Source: Gremmenia infestans
Lineage: Eukaryota > Ascomycota > Leotiomycetes > Helotiales > Hamatocanthoscyphaceae
Direction: 5' to 3'
DNA length: 64,000 nt
Assembly: GCA_032629725.1 (NCBI GenBank)
Contig: JAFEVB010000005.1
Coordinates: 124,001-188,000 of the forward strand
Of the stretch, positions 45,734-56,764 are shown piece after piece. The notes below the pieces were generated by a model. It did no database searches. It worked only from the letters and a program-made list of their open reading frames with translations, and was not told the DNA's origin. The translations under genes were made by a program, and so were the position numbers. Every line of letters begins with the position of its first letter. The stretch's first letter is position 1.

Positions 45734-46712
45734 TTCAATTAAAGTCGCCGAGAGAAAGAAAAAACCTTATGTGTGAAAAAGGGCCAATTTTTGGCCGTTC
45801 TCGGAACTGGTGAGCTAATACTGTAGTGCGTGGGGTGGGGTAGGTACCGTACTCTAGGTCTCTTGTGGGGTAAATGGCCATTTGGCCGGACCGGGCTTGA
45901 GGTTTTTGACAGGTATGGATAAATGGGGGTTAAAAGATCTGAGGCGTATTGTTGGGTTTCTTCGGTGAAAGAAATAAGGGTGAGCGTTGTGTAACTTAAC
46001 CACTGGATATGAGGCTCACAATATGCACGTATATCCCTGCCATGAGCTCTTCAGGTACGCCCATTATAGTGATACATTAGTCATTCAACGAGAGGACTCT
46101 GAGAGTTTCCTCCGTCTCCATGATTGGAGCAAACTTTATATGATAACCCTTTTAAACCTTACCTGTGTGACCTCAGGAGCATGCCACGTTCCGTCCTTGA
46201 ATTCCTTAAACGCAGCAAGCACATCCATCACCACCTGATCAGAAAACCAAGGCTTGTCCTTCTTCCCCCTATCCCCCTATTCACTTCCTTGACTTCGCTT
46301 CCCTCCTTCAGCTCTTCCACTTCCTTATTAACTTGGAATCCCACAACTCCCCCCTCCGGCATATCCCACCCATAACATCACACACACCCGTACGCATCCA
46401 GCCCTCTCCAGACAAGATAAAACTCCTCCAGGTCTCTGAAATTACTAATCTGGATCAAGCATTAGAAAGAGATGGTAGCTTATTTGTTAGCTGTATTTAA
46501 ACGGGCCGGGGGAAACTGCCCACGCAGAGTTACGAAGATCAATAAGTCAAACGGCCAGAGCCCGATGAACGCTTCTCACCTGAACTTTGCACATCCAATA
46601 GGTGCTTGAGATAAAATCATTTTGTAACAGGGTTCCGATACACACTTCAACTAATTCCATTTCTCATAGGCTATGTACAACTCGCCGAAAAGCACCAGGA
46701 CCAGCAACAATT
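45734..46712. other. Intergenic, with possible unrecognised minus-strand exons
   Basis: Between the monooxygenase start and the 3' end of the NDUFA12 gene. Minus-strand stretches reading KFRDLEEFYLVWRGLDAYG (about 46465-46405) and PWFSDQVVMDVLAAFKEFKD (about 46250-46190) look coding but need introns and match nothing I know. See findings. Confidence 0.4.
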
Positions 46713-47459
46713 CTATGTTCTTGGAGCCACCGTAGGATTCCAGGCGGTAAGCTTCGGCTTAGTACTGAAATGAAATTAGAACTAGATAAACATGAGGGCA
46801 GGAATATTGAGGCTCACGTAGAGTATGTCTTGAAAGCGGCACGGCTGAAAGTCATGTTTGGCCTGTGAGTTGGCAATTCCCAAGGCCGCACTGAGGTTTT
46901 AAGGATCGGATCTTGGGTCGGCGGCTTGTCTACCAGGTATGAAATCCAGGCATGCCATCCAGGCTCGATATGTGATCTGTAAAAGCAATATCATCAGAAT
47001 CGTGCCCTGATACCAATATCTGGGGTCCTTACGCATCGGTCTCATAGTCCTTGTAGTCTACCCATCTCGTTCGCACTGTGCTTCTATAAGATTCTGAATG
47101 TTGGGTCTTGGCTCGAGAAGGGCTCACATGGCAACTCCTCCTCCAGGTTCTCGAAGAACTTGTTTCCATATCGGTCCGTCCCAATCAACGCGCCCGCTTT
47201 GGTATCACCTGCGCCATCGATCAGTTTTCAATCCTGCCCTGAGAAATATATCCGTTCCTACCTATGTGCTAGAAGAGAAAATCGTCGTTCAGTATTCGCA
47301 TTATCGTGTGCAAGAGGGGGGCGTTCAACATACTTGCATTTGGTGGAGGGCATCCTGCACGAACAACAATTAGCAATCTCCTGCAACGCATCGGATTCAT
47401 TTCCATACCTTGATGCCAACCCTACGCAGGTTGCGCAACGTTCTCACGATCGTAGACAT
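46713..47459 (-). CDS. Complex I subunit NDUFA12 / B17.2 (13-kDa type)
   Basis: Accessory subunit of mitochondrial NADH:ubiquinone oxidoreductase. Seven exons: 47459..47409, 47354..47334, 47268..47262, 47208..47128, 47075..47033, 46976..46818 and 46764..46713. They give 137 residues. The protein starts MSTIVRTLRNLRRVGIKDAL and continues HQMQHIGDTKAGALIGTD, RYGNKFFENLEEELPLRTRW, VDYKDYETDASHIEPGWHAW and SYLVDKPPTQDP, which is the NDUFA12 order and spacing. Exon 3 is a 7-nt micro-exon (CACATAG), needed for the H-I-G of the conserved IGDTKAG motif. The introns are 52-65 nt with canonical borders. All phases agree, so the model is strong although no long open frame exists. Divergent from PGS1, 183 bp apart. 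Confidence 0.92.
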
Positions 47460-47642
47460 TTTGGCTGATGTGCAATGGCTTCTGAAGTTGAGAAGAGGTG
47501 TGATGTCGAGTTGAAGGCGGGCTTCGGTTGGTCCAATTCCGGTCTAGCTTGAGCCGACCTTCAAAAGCTCTCCGGAAATTCAAGATCCCCAACCAAGCTT
47601 CCAATTTCGGTCTACAGATACCAGATATCTCGAGAACTGGCT

Positions 47643-49371
47643 ATGATAGCTAGGAGCGTCCTAAGATGCTCTGCCATCCGAAGGCTTCAGTCATGCCGGC
47701 CGCGAATGGTCCCGGCTAAGCCGCGCAAATTCTCGACATCTACGCCCCCCGTTGCGAATGCTAATAGCTCCTCGACAGCTTCGATGCTAGGCGCGTTTAC
47801 GAATGAGTTGGACAGGATAGCACCGAAATTCGAGATTCAAGGGTCACAGATTCAGATATTGCGTACACCGTCGGATTTCTACGAGACACTGAAGGTCCGC
47901 CCAAGCATTACCCAGTACAAGGCAAGGTCTATGGCTGATGGCAGGTAGTCCAAGATTCTTGGTGCAGAGAAGCATATCTTTCTGTCTACATTGTACATAG
48001 GCAAAACAGAACATGAGCTTGTAATTTGTTCCTGGTTCCTGGCAATGAATATTTGTTGATTTCTTTCAGATTTCCACCCTCCATCAAGCTCTTAAAAGCA
48101 AACCCAATTTGAAGCTCAGTATTCTCACTGATGCATTGAGAGGTACTCGGGAGTCTCCGGAACCATCATGTGCTTCCCTACTTGCTCCATTGGTAGACGA
48201 ATTTGGCTCGGACAGGGTTGAGATTCGAATGTACCATACACCGAATTTGACAGGCTTGCGAAAGAAGTATATCCCCAAACGGATCAATGAGGGATGGGGG
48301 CTGCAACATATGAAACTTTATGGAGTGGATGACGAGATAATCATTTCAGGGTAAGTACACTCCTGGAACTTGGGATATCCAAAAGCTAATTGAAAAAGGG
48401 CAAATCTTTCCAATAATTACTTCACTGACAGACAAGACCGGTATCACGTATTCTCTTCAAGAGAAATCACCTCTTACTTCTTCAAGATACATAGCGCGGT
48501 ATCGAATCTCAGTTTTCTAGTTACCCCGGATCAGCAAAACCCAGCTGGTTACACTTTAGACTGGCCTTCCTCCAACCTCGCCCCCTCACCACTCATCGAT
48601 CCCAAGAAGTACATTTCAGCATCCACCAGCATTCTCCACCCCCTAATCAAACCCTCCACCACCACCACATCTTCTCCTTCACCGAAAACAGACACAACAG
48701 TCTACCCACTCTCCCAACTCACCCAACTCCTAGACCCCGACACTTCCACCGAGTTACCTTCAATAACCCACATCCTCCGCACCCTCTCATCCCCCTCCTT
48801 CAGCACCTCATCCTTGACCTTCACAGCCGGTTACTTCAACCCCGACCCGTCCCTAACCTCCCTCCTCCTCTCCGCCGCCTCCACCAATAATACCGTCATA
48901 ACAGCCTCTCCCTACGCAAACGGTTTCTACGGCAGTAAAGGCGTCTCCGGCCTGCTCCCCGCAGCATACACACTGCTCTCGCGGCGCTTCCTCGAAAGCG
49001 CCCAGAAATCTGGCCGGGGTAATGACATCGCGCTTAAAGAATGGAGGAGAGGAACTGTGGGGGAGAAAGGCGGCTGGACGTACCACGCCAAAGGCCTCTG
49101 GATCTCGCTTAATGGGGAGAAAGAGCCGAGTCTGACTATTGTGGGTAGTAGCAATTATACGAAGCGCAGCTATGGGCTGGATTTGGAGGTCGGGACGTGT
49201 ATTGTTACGAGTGATGAGGGGTTGAAGGGCAGGTTGAGGGAGGAGAGGGATGGGTTGCAGGAGTTTGCGGGGAAGGTGGGGATAGATGACTTTTTGGGCG
49301 TGGAAAGGAGGGTTGGGATTAAGGTTAGAGTTGCGATGTGGATTGTTAAGATGGTTGGGGGGGCTTTGTAA
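47643..49371 (+). CDS. pgs1: Phosphatidylglycerophosphate synthase Pgs1
   Basis: Makes phosphatidylglycerophosphate from CDP-diacylglycerol and glycerol-3-phosphate, first step to cardiolipin in the mitochondrial inner membrane. Four exons, 47643-47894, 47949-48020, 48070-48350 and 48399-49371, give 525 residues. The N-terminus is a presequence (MIARSVLRCSAIRRLQSCRP). Exon 2 encodes KHIFLSTLYIGKTEHEL. It is a phospholipase D-superfamily enzyme with two HKD motifs: HMKLYGVDDEIIISGANLS, spliced across intron 3, and HAKGLWISLNGEKEPS followed by VGSSNYTKRS. The Ser/Thr/Pro-rich stretch between them (about 300-360) is a low-complexity insert. The first intron donor is GTCCGC, weaker than the others. 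Codon use becomes GC-rich near 48500-49000. Confidence 0.93.
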
Positions 49372-49771
49372 AGAAAGAAGTAGAGTGGATAATTAGTGGG
49401 CAACGGGTATGTATCACTTGTAGGATTATTAATGTTCACTAGATAGAGTAATGAAATAGAAAGAAGAAGCGGGCATTATGCATGGCTGGCTGAATAATTC
49501 TTACTTACTGCTCCATGATGAAAGCTACTATGATAAGTACCATGAAAAAGAAGCCGGAAAAGTCGACGATCATAATCCCCATCTCGTCGTACCATCATTC
49601 ATCAAGTCGTCCACCCACCCTTCGCCGTAACACCGTTTGCCCAAATGGGTTCCTCGCAATGATACCTTTCCAATTCATCCATTCACACAAAACCTTGCAT
49701 GCTACACCACCTGCACTCGCTTTCATCTCGTCATCTCGAACGTATATCTATACTCCCCGCTCCAACTTCAA
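49372..49771. other. Convergent 3' flanks of pgs1 and the DnaJ gene
   Basis: 400 bp between two stop codons; nothing coding recognised. Confidence 0.6.
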
Positions 49772-51031
49772 TCACAAAATCTCCTTCAACTTCCTCTTCT
49801 GCTCCTGACTCAGGAAGGTGGGGAATTTGACATTATACGTAACGACAAAGTTACCCCTCTGATCTGGCTTCTTGCTGAGCGGCATACCCAGGTTAGGATA
49901 CGTGTCACTGCTTCCCGGTTGCGTAGGGCCGCCTTTTTCGATGTTGATTTGCCGGCCGTCAATAGTGGTGACTGTTCGCTTCCAACCGGTCAGAGCTTCC
50001 TTTAGGTCTAGATCGACCTTGAGGTGCAAGTCGTCGCCTTCACGTGTGAAGAGAGGATGTTTTTTCTGTAGTGATATTAGTAAATCTCAAGGACAAGACG
50101 TTGTGAACAATGATTAATGGCTTACCTCTTCAATCAGGAAATGCAAATCCTGCTGCCCGCCTTCTTCTTGATCACCCACACCCTTGAACTTGATCTTACT
50201 ACCCTTCTTCAATCCAGGCTTGATATCCATCTCCAATACCTTATCCTGCGTAGTCCGCTTCCCCGTTACCTCATCAAACGCCTTCCGCTTAATCTTCATC
50301 TTCTTATGCGCGCCCTTATACAACTCCTCGAGCGTCAATGGCAGCGGCCTCTCCACCGTCGTGACCTCCATAGTCGGTGTTCTCGGTCTCGCCGACGCAG
50401 CCTCAGCCGCCCCAAAGTTAGAAGCTCGTGACCGTCCACCCGAAGCGCGGGATCTGGGCATATCTGAAAAAATATCCTCGAAGCCCGACGAGCCTCCCAT
50501 CCCCCCCTGGGCCCGCAAGAAATCCGAGAATATCGAGTCCGGGTTGCTGAAGCTGAATCCACCACCGCCGCCGCCGCCGCCCGGGCTGAACTCATAATGG
50601 AAACCTTGTGGCCCGCCGCCCGATGGCATACCGCCTGCTGATCCGAAGTTGAATCCCTGTGGCATTCCACCCCCTCCGCCCGTAGCACCCGCGTATGGGT
50701 TACCCCCCGCACCCGGCTCGGGTGGTGGTGGGCCGCCTCGGAGCAGGTATTCTAGGCCGTATTGATCGTATATCTTCCGCTTCGAGGGGTCTTGGAGAAC
50801 TTCGTAGGCTTGACTGACTTCCTTGAACTTCTCGCTAGCATCTGGTTTGTCTGCGTTTTTATCGGGGTGGTATTTAAGGGCCATTTTACTGTGAGAATAA
50901 TTAGCAAGCATTCAGCGGAGCAAGGGAGTGGAAATGATTGAGCGAGCTTACTGGTACGCCTTCTTGATCTGGTCCTGGGTAGCATCCGCCTTAATGCCCA
51001 GGACATCGTAGAGTTTCGTTTCTGCTACCAT
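49772..51031 (-). CDS. Type II (class B) DnaJ/Hsp40 co-chaperone, Sis1/Psi1-like
   Basis: Delivers clients to cytosolic Hsp70 and stimulates its ATPase. Three exons, 51031..50952, 50888..50126 and 50065..49772, give 378 residues. The J domain starts MVAETKLYDVLGIKADATQD; HPD is in MALKYHPDKN, just after intron 1. A G/F- and G/P-rich region follows (including runs of glycine), with the SDFLRAQGG-type segments. There is no Cys-rich zinc domain, which makes it class B. The C-terminal client-binding domain begins near ERPLPLTLEELYKGAHKKMK and ends FPTFLSQEQKRKLKEIL. Introns are 63 and 60 nt. A perfect heat-shock element lies about 520 bp upstream, so heat induction is likely. Confidence 0.93.
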
Positions 51032-51226
51032 GGTTGTGGTGGTACGTGAGTAAGTACTGTGTGTTCTATGTGTTTGTGTGCGGATTCGTAGATTGTAGCA
51101 GCGAAGCAAGCGCCTTTAGAATTCTGTAGAGAGAGAAGTGAAGTCGCAAAAGAGAGGAGTAGGATTGTGGGAGGAAGAATGAACGAGGCTATCACGGAGG
51201 ATGTTGGAAGGCACTCGAATGTTGTA

Positions 51227-51246
51227 CCCTGCCCTGCCCTGCCCTG
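51227..51246. repeat. (CCCTG)4 tandem
   Basis: Four perfect 5-bp units, about 200 bp upstream of the DnaJ start codon, followed 30 bp later by a (GACT)n run at 51278-51296. Confidence 0.8.
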
Positions 51247-51550
51247 TATCTGCGGGGCGAACAGCTGATTGCTTGCAGACTGACTGACTGACTGACGTGA
51301 ACGTCAAATGCTTGGATGTTGGTCACCCCTTTGCCCACCAAGGGATACGATGTTATGTAGAATCAATTGACCAATAATAAAGAGTCTCTGGACTGTTTTG
51401 CTTTTTCAATTGACGTCTAATGCAATTGAGAATTGCGGTGCGGCCGGTTTTTCAACTTCTCGAGGCGGTGACGTTGAACTGGCCGGGGTCCCAGCCAGGA
51501 ATAAAAAGTTGCGATTGGCGATGCGGGGATCCTTCAAAAACAGAGAGAAA

Positions 51551-51568
51551 GAAGCTTCGAGAACCTTC
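51551..51568. promoter_or_regulatory. Heat-shock element (four alternating nGAAn units)
   Basis: The sequence reads GAAnnTTCnnGAAnnTTC with perfect phasing, the binding pattern for trimeric Hsf1. It lies between the DnaJ gene (start 520 bp away, minus strand) and the 3' end of the next gene, so DnaJ is the only likely target. Confidence 0.65.
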
Positions 51569-52163
51569 CTTCCAAGACTGAATTGGAATCTTGAATGTAC
51601 CCCAAAACATGAAAACGTGATGATCATGGGATAATCATGGGATAATCTCAGACATTCTGTTAGACCGACTTAGTTTTTTGAATATTTGAATGCAATCAAT
51701 GCCTTGTGCTAATGGTACAGTACGAGTAGAAGTCACTTTACTCTTGGCTGGGCTTTAGCTGGAACCACAACCACGATCCAGCTTACATGGCAGCTCCATT
51801 CCTCAGACATGTTCTATTCTTGTGAGATAGGTTAAATGTTAATCTAATTCCCAGGGTTCAGCTAATCATTACCTCCGTAAGTAAACATACCAAAGAAGTA
51901 TTTGTTGAGGCAGAGATAGCATAGGTCTTGAATAAAGGGTTAGCGAGCCCCTTGATCACATACTTAAAACTGGACATTTATCTCTTCACATCCACCACAT
52001 CCACCACGAACGACACACAACTATTTCAACTCTGTTGGTTTGACATTCTGCTGCTGGGTGCTATCATACACATACACATCCTCGCGCTGGATATTGAAAG
52101 CGGCATTTAACATTGTAGGTTTTCATGTTCTGACCTGGCCTGAAACATTCTTCTATCCGCCAT

Positions 52164-55138
52164 TCATTCCGAAAATCCAACACGTTTCACAGCTGCACTC
52201 TCTCCCGCCGGATGCTCATCCTCAATAACCTCATCCAGATCCATACTGTCGATCGTAGACTTTTCCTGGCCCATGCCCGCCATCATCATCATGCTGCTGC
52301 GCTCCTGCATTTCCTGGCCCACGGGCTGTTTATTGCTCTCAATGTCGTTCGGGTCAACGCCGATAATGATTTCATGGTCTTGTAGACAATCACTGTGATT
52401 GCTCATCTCGCCATTCATCGCACTCTCATCTCCCCTTGGACTTGCACCACTATCCCATCGTGACGAAGCCTCTGCTTCTCTTTGGTCAAATTTGCGCTTC
52501 CCTGGAGATGAAACTTGAGTTTGTGAACTACCACCCTCGATCAGCTCAGCCTTGAATGCTCGGTTGTCCACGTGAACGAAGGCCTAATAGAAGATCAGTC
52601 ACGAGAAATACGAATCGGACAGCGTACCACAAACCTCAAGGTTAGCAGGAAGGGGCTTCGCTTCAAAGTTCATGGCCTCTTCACTGGCATAAACTAGCAT
52701 CATGGTCTTGCTCTCGCTCTTTGTAGCTTCAAGAACAGTTTCTTCCGTAGTTTTCTATCTTAGGATTAGCATTTGGGCTATGAGATTTCGCAGAATATGC
52801 ACAGAATAAACAAAAGGGAGATTTTACCTCTATGTTTACTGGATTGGAGCCAAAAGACGCATAATGAATCCGCCACCACTGGTCACCATTCGACTTTGGC
52901 TCTTCGCCGTCAAGATCTATATCTATTAGATCCGGCTCGGCGCGCCTACAGATGTACATGGTGCTCTTCGTTGTGCTGACCCCTCTGAGTGTGTACTTGT
53001 GGAGTTTGGGCCCAGCTGGATCTACCTCCGAAGAAGGATCGGTATACAACGTCGATAGCTTGCGTAATGCATCGATAGACTTCTCCTTTTCTTCGTTCAG
53101 AGCTAGTGAAATATTAGTGATTGTACGAAGAAGTGGGATAGATTGCAGTACATTTTAGTTTGTTGTCGATGTTAGTCACCAGGTTTCGAAGCTGCGCTGA
53201 AAGATGAGCAGTTTTCTTAGCAGACTCCCGAGCAGCAATATCCCCTTCTTCATCCTCTACAACTTGGATTTGTGCCTCATTTTCACTATCAGAGTTCTCG
53301 ACCTGCTCGTGCTGAAGAGCTGCATTAAGGAGATCTTTCACTTTGATAGTTTTGCCATTGGACCCGTGATGATTCGTAAGAGACTCTTGCAGACGCAAGT
53401 TATGCTCCAATCTTTCGGCCATCTCCTTCTTCTCCAATCGCATATTCAGCGCAGCCTGTCTTGCCGATTTCAGATATCGATCTGGGTACCATGTGATAGG
53501 AACCTCGATGTTCTTTTTGGTTTCATCTCCCTCGATTTGAAATGCAATGACGTCAGCCACATGAGAGAGGTAAGGACTTTTATCGAAGTTCAATGGTTCA
53601 AGAGAATGCCACAAGACCTCATCTGCAATATCGTAGAGTGTCTCCTGGTAAGAGTCTGTATCTGGCAAGGCCAGCTCCAAAATGCCGAACTCCTGTGGGT
53701 TGCTCTCTTCTGCCTCTGAAAGTGTACCTACGCTGAAGAGTTTGCTAATCTGTGGAATTTTGAGTCAGCATTCAATAGAAGACCCAAAAAGTGGCATGGG
53801 AATGTTGCGCGACACCCAAGAACAAAAGCTCAACCACTGGGGGCATCTTCGGAGTAGAATTTGGGCAGGAACCAACTTTACGCACCTTTCCATTTTTGTA
53901 CGGGCCTTCTGGCATACCATTCTTCCACGCCCTCAGCACCGCTGCCTTTGGCTTATTTGGGTCCTTTCGCAGTTCCTTTTTCACATCCTTCAGATTTGCA
54001 AGGGCTTCTACGGAGCCGTAGCTTCGGTCTGTCTTATCCAAAAAAGCCATAAGACGTTGGAGCTCCATATTCACCTCACTGGGTGGTGTTATGCCTTCTC
54101 CAAAGACCGTAGGAATATCGATTGCCTTGCCAGCCCACCACTGTTTATCGTAACCATAATTTGGAGCTTGCTCGCGACCATCGTGGGGTAGGAAAATTTG
54201 TCGGATGAGGGGAATCTCATGGTAAATTGTCATGAGGGCGTTCAAACGATGGTCTTCGACGCTTGGCTTGAGGAAGGCTGGGACGTCGGGATCGCGTTTT
54301 CGCTCCGCTGGCTCAGGGTCTACCACTATTTCAGTAACAGAGGTTTTGCCTGCGATCACCATGTCCCATTTGCCAGTTTCATATTGGCTGCGAGTGGCAG
54401 GACCGAATATAGGTTCGCTAGCGTTGACAATTCCGCTTTCTTGTGGTTCCAGACCGGCTTCCGCTCTGGAGGCACGGAGAGCCTGCTCCAAATCACTATC
54501 CTCATGTTGGGCAAAGGGTAAGGAATTTCGCGGATCGGCTGGGCAGAGGAAGTCAGTCTATTGTACTGCGTCTCGCATATGTTATACAAACCAAGTGCGT
54601 GCTCGGCAGTCAGGTCTATTATCTTACCCAGTGGTGATTTATTATGGCTCGTTCGAGAAGGCGGCCTGGAAGCCAGGCCATTGCCATCATAATGATTGTA
54701 GGAGGGAGCGGTGACATCGGGGCCTTGAATATCAAACGCTGCAAATTATCAGTCATAGTTGCACAGCATTGTAACCCGCAAAGGTGACCGACCGACACCG
54801 TGAGAGTTTTGCTCTCTCAGTCCTCCATCCCGATCACTGTTGAACTGGTCTTCGTCCCACCTGTATGTGTACTAGATCGCTGTTTAGCACATGTATGTTG
54901 TGTGGTCTCTGGTCGAAGGGATACCTTTTGGCTAGTAGGATCGTCGAACCACTCTGCAACAGCTTGTGAAATGTCGCTGTTGTTGCCCTATTTCAGTAAT
55001 AAGCTGCCATCCAAAGTCGACTGGAGAAGGAATTCCCAGACGCACCTGATACCGCGCAATCACCTCCTTCTTGGGAATATTAGAGCCTGTAAAGTCATAG
55101 AAATTCCTGATTTCATCATCAGACGGCTGCGCTGCCAT
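52164..55138 (-). CDS. UBA/UIM protein with a degenerate, catalytically dead USP fold
   Basis: Nine exons: 55138..55046, 54987..54925, 54871..54799, 54738..54592, 54538..53886, 53749..53152, 53102..52828, 52754..52635 and 52583..52164. They give 813 residues with all phases consistent. N-terminus: UBA-like fold (SDDEIRNFYDFTGSNIP, SDISQAVAEWFDD). A ubiquitin-interacting motif follows: HEDSDLEQALRASRAEAG. Then come segments that align with USP-family deubiquitinases: DHRLNALMTIYHEIPLIRQI where active enzymes have the GNTCYLN Cys box, MELQRLMAFLDKTDRSYGSV, and near the C-terminus GDQWWRIHYASFG then MMLVYASEEA, where the GHYW His box belongs. The catalytic Cys and His are missing. A coiled/charged middle region and a Ser/Asp/Glu-rich tail complete it. 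Likely a ubiquitin receptor or scaffold; comparable to USP25/28 layout (inference). Confidence 0.8.
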
Positions 55139-55953
55139 GTTGACGGTAGTTTTGGAGCGCGCAAGGCGGTACAGCTGCGCGACGACAGTCAGGAATCAAC
55201 GGTCGGAGTTTTGCGGCACATTTAGGAAGGTGGCTAAGCTCATAAGAATTATTCACTGAAGAGCGAAGCTGATGAAAGAATGTTGAGTGCTGAAGCTGAA
55301 AGTAGCTTGAAGCTTGTACTTGTGCTTGTGCTTGCTTGTGACGAGAGAGCTTCTTGGCGGCTCTCATCCGGATCCCTGTCCGTTGGAACAGTAGAGATCG
55401 GCACCTGAGATACTATCAACACACGAATTTTGGATAGATCCACGTCACAGTGAAAGTTTCTATATGAAAGCATTAGTGGTATAAGTCTTTGTCTAATCAT
55501 TTGAGAAGTTTACAAAATCGCAAGTAGGTTTTCTAAATATTTTCCACTTGACTTAGTGCAGTGCCATTGAGGTCTGGAAAAGGTATCCCTAAGATCAGGG
55601 TATTTCAACCGGTACTTTGACGCTGCCATAGCATTTGAAGGAATACAACATTTGTATTCGTCTAAGAAAAATAAGTAACAAGTGGTGAAGCCAGTGCCTG
55701 TTCTATGTACTCCATTATTCCTACTCCATGAACTTCTTATTATTCAGCCTCGTGCGCCCAATTTTAAAAGCAGAAACAAACCCCTCCGCGGTAGAACGAG
55801 AATACGCCGCAGATGAATGCTATGCCTGCCCTGCCTTATCCGTACGCCGCTGAGAAGCCAGAGTTCCCGCTATGCTATGCTAGTAAATATTGCTTAAACA
55901 CGAGTGCTGCCCGAGAAGTCTTACTCTAGACCTTCGACGCCAAGATATGCGAT
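55139..55953. other. Intergenic
   Basis: 815 bp between the start of the UBA/UIM gene and the stop of the E2 gene, both minus strand; no coding exon seen. Confidence 0.55.
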
Positions 55954-56764
55954 TTATTCTTCCATTTCCTGTCCCTCCTCACTCTCCTCTTCTTCCTCCC
56001 CCTCTTCATCCTCGTCCATTTCGTCGAAATCGTCCCCGGAACTATCACTAGCCCCAAAGTCATCCTCTTCCACCTCGGACTCGTTCCAGAAAGTGTCGTC
56101 ATCAGGGATTTCCTTCGGAGGAGCCGACTCGAGAGTGGTTGGCATAACGAAACCTTCCGGAATATCCTTCTTAGAAGACTCAACCGCCTCCTTCGCTTTC
56201 TGGTTGTAGTTGGCCCGGCTATCCCGGTACATGACTCCTGCGTCCACGTTGGCTGGGGAGGAAATTTCGGGATCGTCGAGAAGTAGGAGGACAGAACGCA
56301 GAACAGACTCCACCCCTTGGAGAGGGGACCAACGCTCACTAGCCAGCTCTCCGGACTGTTCATCTTCACCCGGTGCATGCAGAATGGAGATGCACAGCTT
56401 CCCATCGGAGTATATATTTGGGTGGTATATTGGGTTCACAAATTTGAAGGTCGGTGGCAAGAATGGGTATTTGTCGGTGAAGGTCATCTCGGCCTGAAAT
56501 AGATCATTAATACAATAGAATGAGGATGCATAGAAGGATGTTCACCTTGAAGTAACCACCATTGAATGCACTTTCAGAATTGACAACGATCAACCCAATG
56601 TTCCACCTGAAGAGGGAACCACCATCGCAGAGCTGTCGATCATTAGCATACTGGCAGAACAAAAAGCAACGTTAGGGAGAGTTAGTTACCTCAATTTTAA
56701 GCCACTTCTCTCTTTCAAGGGCCTTGTACTCGCTCATGAGCCTCTGTTTCGCTCCTGCAGACAT
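55954..56764 (-). CDS. cdc34: Ubiquitin-conjugating enzyme E2, Cdc34/UBC3 type
   Basis: E2 that works with SCF ubiquitin ligases, for example on cell-cycle regulators. Three exons, 56764..56690, 56632..56546 and 56493..55954, give 233 residues. Start MSAGAKQRLMSEYKALEREK; FPLPYPF-type motif DKYPFLPPTFKFV; catalytic site HPNIYSDGKLCISILHAPGE with the active Cys in KLCIS. It is followed by the acidic-loop insertion GEDEQSGELASERW, which is diagnostic of the Cdc34 group. The C-terminal tail is strongly acidic (long Glu/Asp runs), as in Cdc34, where it binds the SCF cullin. Introns are 57 and 52 nt. S. pombe-type Ubc15 paralogs also have this loop but lack the long acidic tail. Confidence 0.92.

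Larger units (their letters stand above)
51032..52163. other. Upstream region of the DnaJ gene
   Basis: 1.1 kb without a recognised gene. Contains CCCTG repeats (about 51227-51246), GACT repeats (about 51278-51296) and a heat-shock element (51551-51568). Confidence 0.6.

Noticed and set aside
49800..49820. TGACTCA at about 49806
   Set aside because: Lies inside the last DnaJ coding exon near the stop codon; most likely a chance match.
53750..53885. TGAGTCA motif near 53760
   Set aside because: Within an intron of the UBA/UIM gene; chance match expected at this frequency.
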